A stretch of DNA of 64,000 nucleotides from Datnioides undecimradiatus (lineage: Eukaryota > Chordata > Actinopteri > Lobotiformes > Datnioididae): positions 14,631,131 through 14,695,130 of the forward strand of contig WARS01000029.1 in NCBI GenBank assembly GCA_008933995.1, written 5' to 3'. Of the stretch, positions 60,801 through 64,000 are shown one piece after another. Numbering within the stretch: position 1 is the first letter of the stretch; the number at the start of each line of letters is the position of its first letter. The notes beneath the pieces are model-generated. The model was given only the letters and a program-made list of their open reading frames with translations, was not told the DNA's origin and ran no database searches. The position numbers and the translations under genes are program-made.

Positions 60801-62573
60801 ACTGACCTCAATCCAGTCGATGAAGCGAGCGATCTCCTGTCCCACTGCTTTTGTGTTCTGAGCTGCCACCACATAGTGGTTCTGTGCCGAGTTGAGCCAG
60901 TCCACCACGATGACGTTGGCCATTTGCTCTCTCTCATACAGTGCAGACACCAGCTTAGCCACCCAGCTTTCAAACATACCACTCAGCTGTTGAAATTACA
61001 GTCAAAACATTAAACTTACAACACAACAAGGTCATTTATACTGATAAAACTGAAAATTTTGCACAAGTTCATGAAAAATTGGCAGCCATATCTTAAAATC
61101 ACAGCCTCCTTCAGTCCAGTTCATCTTTACAGCATGGGGTTTAAATTTTGCATAACCTCCAACATGTTGGTGCTTGTCAAGACAGTTAGTTATGCAAATT
61201 TGAGTAGACTTATCAGCGCTGGAATTTGGTAATGACATACCAACAGTCACAGGTGGGTTTTTTTTTTTTTCCTAACCCAAAACAGACTCAAGTGAACAAA
61301 GCCTGTGGGTGTTTTAAAGATGAGGGCAGGTCATAACAGGCTGAAGCATCTATACTTACCGTCCAACCGTGGATCACGAGGAAGGTTTTGGAGGTGCTGT
61401 TGAAGGTGCAGGTTGTCAGGGACTCGGGTTTTCCAGGAGTGATGTAGCACAGGTCCTCATCAGGATGGGACGGTTTCCGGAGAGAGAATTTGGCAGCAGT
61501 TTGATTTTTTTCATCCTTGTGGTCAAACAAGTCTTTCAGCGGGCCAAGGAAGTTACCTGTATGAGGAGAACAACATTTAAGCAAATTACTATTTTTATTT
61601 GTTTTTAAGAAATTTTTATAGAGAGAGAGAAGAGAGGGAATTTCTCTGTGTAACTGGTGTTTTTGTCAGATGTGTAAATGTGATCTAATGTTCTGGCTGG
61701 GCGGTCTGAGATGCCTGACTAACTAACTGAGTGACTGGTTCTAATACACACTGGCCCCTCGGGGCCCCCTAGTAAATGAGCTCCCACCTAAGACAAGATC
61801 AGTCCTCAGGGGTTACAGAGGTTCACTTGGTCAGACTGAACTCCATAGAAACCACCAAGAGTTTTTCCCAGCTTTGTTCCTGCCACCTCACCGACTATAA
61901 TCTGCCCAAGTTTCAGTTGTCCTGACACAGTCAGCTGACTCAACTCAACTGGGGGTTGTGCTGGTTTTCAGAGTTGGGGGTGGGGAGATTGATACAGAAC
62001 CCACACAGACATTTACAACGCACACATTGCAAAAGAAAATAGGTGTTTTAGGGGTCATATTGTAAACATAAATGATTATAACTGCAGGTCGGATAACTCA
62101 TTTAAGAGTCTTAATGTTTTTACAACTTTGTTTCTCTTGTGCTGTCTAGAAGTGAAACACACACACCTTATCTCTCACAGCCAATAGTAGTTAGTAGAAG
62201 TTGGGTATTTGCCAAAAGGCACAAAGACAGGTTTAGTCATAGACACGTGATGCATAGTATCTCAGAGACCGTTTATGTTATCGTAGTCCAAATTACACAC
62301 ACCCGGCTCGCGCACATGCTCCGAGCATAAAATAAACACCGACTTACTTCGAATTAGACTTCAAATTAGCAGCGGCATATCTGCGCGATATATTTGTGCA
62401 GTCTTGCACAAACCTGTGTTGATGTATGCGTGTGTCAGATTAAACGCGGATGAAGTTTAAACTGGCGACTCACCAAAAATAGAATCGGCGAGCTCTTCTT
62501 CCAGGGACGTCACATACTGCACAGCTGCATTCAACACCAGAAAGTACAGGAACCGAACCTGCCAGGATTTCAT
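57863..62573 (-). CDS. Lipoprotein lipase-like triglyceride lipase (LPL/LPL2 type)
   Basis: A secreted lipase of the pancreatic/lipoprotein lipase family, expected to hydrolyse triglyceride in circulating lipoproteins. Ten exons join in frame to 511 codons: 62573-62474, 61556-61360, 60986-60807, 60354-60243, 60120-59887, 59343-59101, 58810-58690, 58433-58215, 58079-57972, 57884-57863. Hydrophobic leader ([15 protein letters not shown]); nucleophile elbow GYSLG with Ser175; Asp199 in LDPAGP; His284 in CEHERS. The Ser-Asp (24) and Ser-His (109) spacings equal those of human LPL. The lid is 22 residues between Cys259 and Cys282, as in LPL and longer than in endothelial lipase (19). N-glycosylation sites FNSTSKT and TNKTHSF match LPL positions. 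The C-terminal domain has the SSWWS loop (442-446) where LPL has SDWWSS. VRKAR (336-340) fits a convertase site near LPL's RAKR. Teleosts carry more than one LPL; this may be the second, and endothelial lipase is less likely. Confidence 0.9.
57972..58079 (-). CDS. Lipase exon 9
   Basis: Encodes [20 protein letters not shown] and [15 protein letters not shown]. The VFVKC-like end matches the last conserved LPL segment (AVFVKCHD). Confidence 0.9.
58215..58433 (-). CDS. Lipase exon 8 (PLAT domain, Trp loop)
   Basis: Encodes [40 protein letters not shown] and [13 protein letters not shown]. The WW pair (444-445) matches the LPL lipid-binding loop; TNKT is the second conserved N-glycosylation site. 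Confidence 0.94.
58690..58810 (-). CDS. Lipase exon 7 (start of C-terminal PLAT domain)
   Basis: Encodes [20 protein letters not shown] and [17 protein letters not shown], equivalent to LPL VFHYQVKIHFSG and ISLYGTVAESENI. Acceptor GTTACAG; donor CT|gtgagt, phase 2. Confidence 0.93.
58811..59100 (-). other. Lipase intron 6
   Basis: Short GT-AG intron; nothing recognised. Confidence 0.85.
59101..59343 (-). CDS. Lipase exon 6 (catalytic histidine, heparin/convertase region)
   Basis: Encodes [20 protein letters not shown] with His284, then [20 protein letters not shown] and [20 protein letters not shown]. The basic cluster corresponds to the LPL heparin-binding stretch (CLSCRKNRCN, KVRAKRSSKMYLKTR). 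Confidence 0.95.
59344..59886 (-). other. Lipase intron 5
   Basis: AT-rich GT-AG intron within the lid-coding region; nothing else recognised. Confidence 0.85.
59887..60120 (-). CDS. Lipase exon 5 (catalytic aspartate, first lid cysteine)
   Basis: Encodes [30 protein letters not shown] and [17 protein letters not shown]. Contains catalytic Asp199 and Cys259, which opens the lid loop. Confidence 0.96.
60243..60354 (-). CDS. Lipase exon 4 (catalytic serine)
   Basis: Encodes [20 protein letters not shown] with the GxSxG nucleophile motif (Ser175). 112 bp, the same size as LPL exon 4 as I recall it. Confidence 0.95.
60355..60806 (-). other. Lipase intron 3
   Basis: AT-rich GT-AG intron; nothing recognised. 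Confidence 0.85.
60807..60986 (-). CDS. Lipase exon 3
   Basis: 60 codons, phase 0-0, encoding [18 protein letters not shown] and [20 protein letters not shown], very close to LPL GMYESWVPKLVAALYKRE and [16 protein letters not shown]. Confidence 0.95.
60987..61359 (-). other. Lipase intron 2
   Basis: GT-AG intron with a T-run at 61259-61270; nothing else recognised. Confidence 0.85.
61360..61556 (-). CDS. Lipase exon 2
   Basis: Encodes [20 protein letters not shown] and [15 protein letters not shown], matching LPL [20 protein letters not shown] and FNHSSKTFMVIHGWT. Carries the first N-glycosylation site (Asn86). Confidence 0.94.
61557..62473 (-). other. Lipase intron 1
   Basis: About 0.9 kb. 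Nothing coding recognised; a GAGAGAGAGAAGAGAG purine run lies near 61621-61636. Confidence 0.75.
62474..62573 (-). CDS. Lipase exon 1 (signal peptide)
   Basis: 33 codons plus one base, starting [20 protein letters not shown], a typical secretion leader, with donor TTTG|gtgagt. The ATG is preceded by AAAAGAA, a fair start context, and sits about 140 bp below the predicted transcription start. Confidence 0.88.
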
Positions 62574-62739
62574 TTCTTTTGTAGCTTTTTCCGTTTCGAG
62601 AAAATGTCTTTAACAACTTATTAAGTCAAATGGATCCCAAAGCAAAAGAGTGAATAGATATGTTTACTCTCAGACTGAATTCAGTGCGTCCTGCTGCGCG
62701 CAGAGCGTTGATATCTGAACCACCTTGAACTGTCCGCGT

Positions 62740-62790
62740 CTTAAATAGCACCTCTGACAAGCCATTGGTTGCTGACCCCCGGGCGGGGAA
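62740..62790 (-). promoter_or_regulatory. Lipase promoter: GC box, CCAAT box, TATA box
   Basis: Reading the minus strand toward the gene: a GC box (plus GGGCGGGG, 62781-62788), a CCAAT box in AACCAATGG (plus ATTGG, 62764-62768) and a TATA-like TATTTAA (62747-62741). The spacings of about 20 bp fit a focused promoter with a start near 62715 and a 5' UTR of about 140 nt. CCAAT and TATA elements are also known for the mammalian LPL promoter. Confidence 0.65.
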
Positions 62791-62799
62791 TGGAAAAAT

Positions 62800-64000
62800 C
62801 TGTGTAAAGTAAATCATTACACTGCTTTATGAGGAGAGTTAACAACACTGTTTGGCAGTATATCGTCTCAATAAAACCAGCTGAATGTAGTTTTAATGTT
62901 TCTAACTTCATTAAATGCGACTCCACCACATAATAGACCTGTCATAAGGAATTAATTACAATATTAATGTATGTTGGGCTGATTGCTAAATTGGTTTCCT
63001 GTTTGTTTTTTGTTTTAAAATTGTAAATTGTATCGATTGAATGATTACTCAGGTTGACCTGCTGTTAACTGTTAATTAGTTTAATCTGAAGGTAATAACA
63101 TTTACAAGTTAGCAAAAATTAGGGTTACTTTAAAACCGCAAACGCTCTGCACACAAGTCTACATGTTTTTTTTAATACATATTTTAAGTGGCTTACAAAT
63201 TAATAATAAGATCTCATAACAATACCAGATTTCATACAACAAAAAACAATACATATCACAAAAGAAAAAATACAAAAAAAGATTAATGCAAGGTTAATCC
63301 AAAAAAGTAAAGATTAAAATCTTTAATTAAAAGAAGAAAAGGGATTAAAGTGATACTTGACAGGGCAAAACATTGTATGTTTCTACTTTAAAATCAAATG
63401 TAAAAAATCTCTGTCTTATTTCTTGCTTTTACATGATCAGGTAAAGTTTAGCATATTTACATTGTGAACTTCTAGACCCCTGGTTGAATCTCTTGTCAGT
63501 ATTTACAGTCAGTTCACATGATGCAGACTGAAGAATCATGGTGTTTCACGTGGAGACAAACTAACACCAGTTAGCTGCCATGGCTGTGTCACACTCCCTC
63601 CCAAAACAAAGCGTGGTTGGCTGGACATGAGGGGCCTCTAAAGGACATGTTGGGGCCCGTTTTTCACTGATCTGATTCTTTATGGTGTCAGAGAGAAGAT
63701 GAGACAATGTGTAAGAAAGAAACTCAAATCTGCATCTGTTGTTGTTAGTATGTTGAAAAGTACTTTTAGTGGGAAAAAATGCAGTACTTATTTGTGAATT
63801 TGAGGTTGTTAAATGAGTAAGAAAAATTGACTCATAGTCAAAATTCATGCAGCCTACATTACCCACAGTGCATCTAATGTAGCCATGAGCCACTTCCTCA
63901 AAACAGAGATGAGGAGCAGCCCATGGAGGTCTGGTAAGCTTCAATTTTAATTTCCAAACTGATTGTCCTCATCCCCCACCAATGCTGACTCAAGTGACAT
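62800..64000. other. Upstream flank of the lipase gene
   Basis: 1.2 kb of mostly AT-rich DNA with A-rich runs at 63238-63320. No gene, repeat family or RNA recognised. Confidence 0.6.

Noticed and set aside
63561-63944. 127-aa minus-strand open frame at the right end
   Set aside because: No recognisable motif, and the sequence around it is AT-rich non-coding. A terminal exon of a gene beyond the window cannot be excluded but nothing supports it.

Overview
This is vertebrate nuclear DNA, almost certainly from a teleost fish and probably a percomorph. The genes are split by GT-AG introns, long (GT)n and (CA)n microsatellites are abundant, and several stretches look like interspersed repeats common in spiny-rayed fish genomes (recognised by eye, not searched). 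There are no operons, CRISPR arrays or other prokaryotic features. Most long open frames are chance frames in introns and intergenic DNA.

Three protein-coding genes can be reconstructed. (1) Minus strand, 4.5-11.2 kb: the 5' end of a tropomyosin gene, best matched to tpm4. It has a muscle-type first exon (1a, 10985-10872), exon 2 (9299-9174) and an internal non-muscle first exon (1b, 4651-4520) with its own promoter region. The remaining exons lie beyond position 1. (2) Plus strand, 26397-54774: a complete 15-coding-exon ADAM10-like metalloprotease of 681 residues. It has an intact zinc site ([12 protein letters not shown]) and a furin-type prodomain site (RMKR), but almost no cytoplasmic tail and a reduced cysteine pattern in the disintegrin domain. 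(3) Minus strand, 62573-57863: a complete 10-coding-exon lipoprotein-lipase-like gene of 511 residues, with the full Ser-Asp-His triad at LPL spacing, an LPL-length lid and a Trp-Trp lipid-binding loop. A GC box, CCAAT box and TATA box are stacked upstream of its start.

Between tpm4 and the ADAM gene lie about 15 kb in which I find no convincing gene. They hold decayed repeats, a LINE fragment and microsatellites. The ADAM gene and the lipase converge tail to tail, with their polyadenylation signals about 1.2 kb apart. The last 1.2 kb, upstream of the lipase promoter, shows nothing recognisable.

The three genes are not one pathway: an actin-filament protein, a membrane sheddase and a secreted triglyceride lipase. 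Their linkage resembles the human chromosome 15 neighbourhood of TPM1, ADAM10 and LIPC, which suggests a duplicated ancestral block. The most notable points are the nearly tail-less ADAM10 paralog with a paired cysteine loss, a possible 30-base cassette exon in its prodomain region, a solo-LTR-like insertion with a 5-bp target duplication, a perfect intronic hairpin, and an SRF-type CArG box at the muscle promoter of tpm4. I saw no wholly new system.
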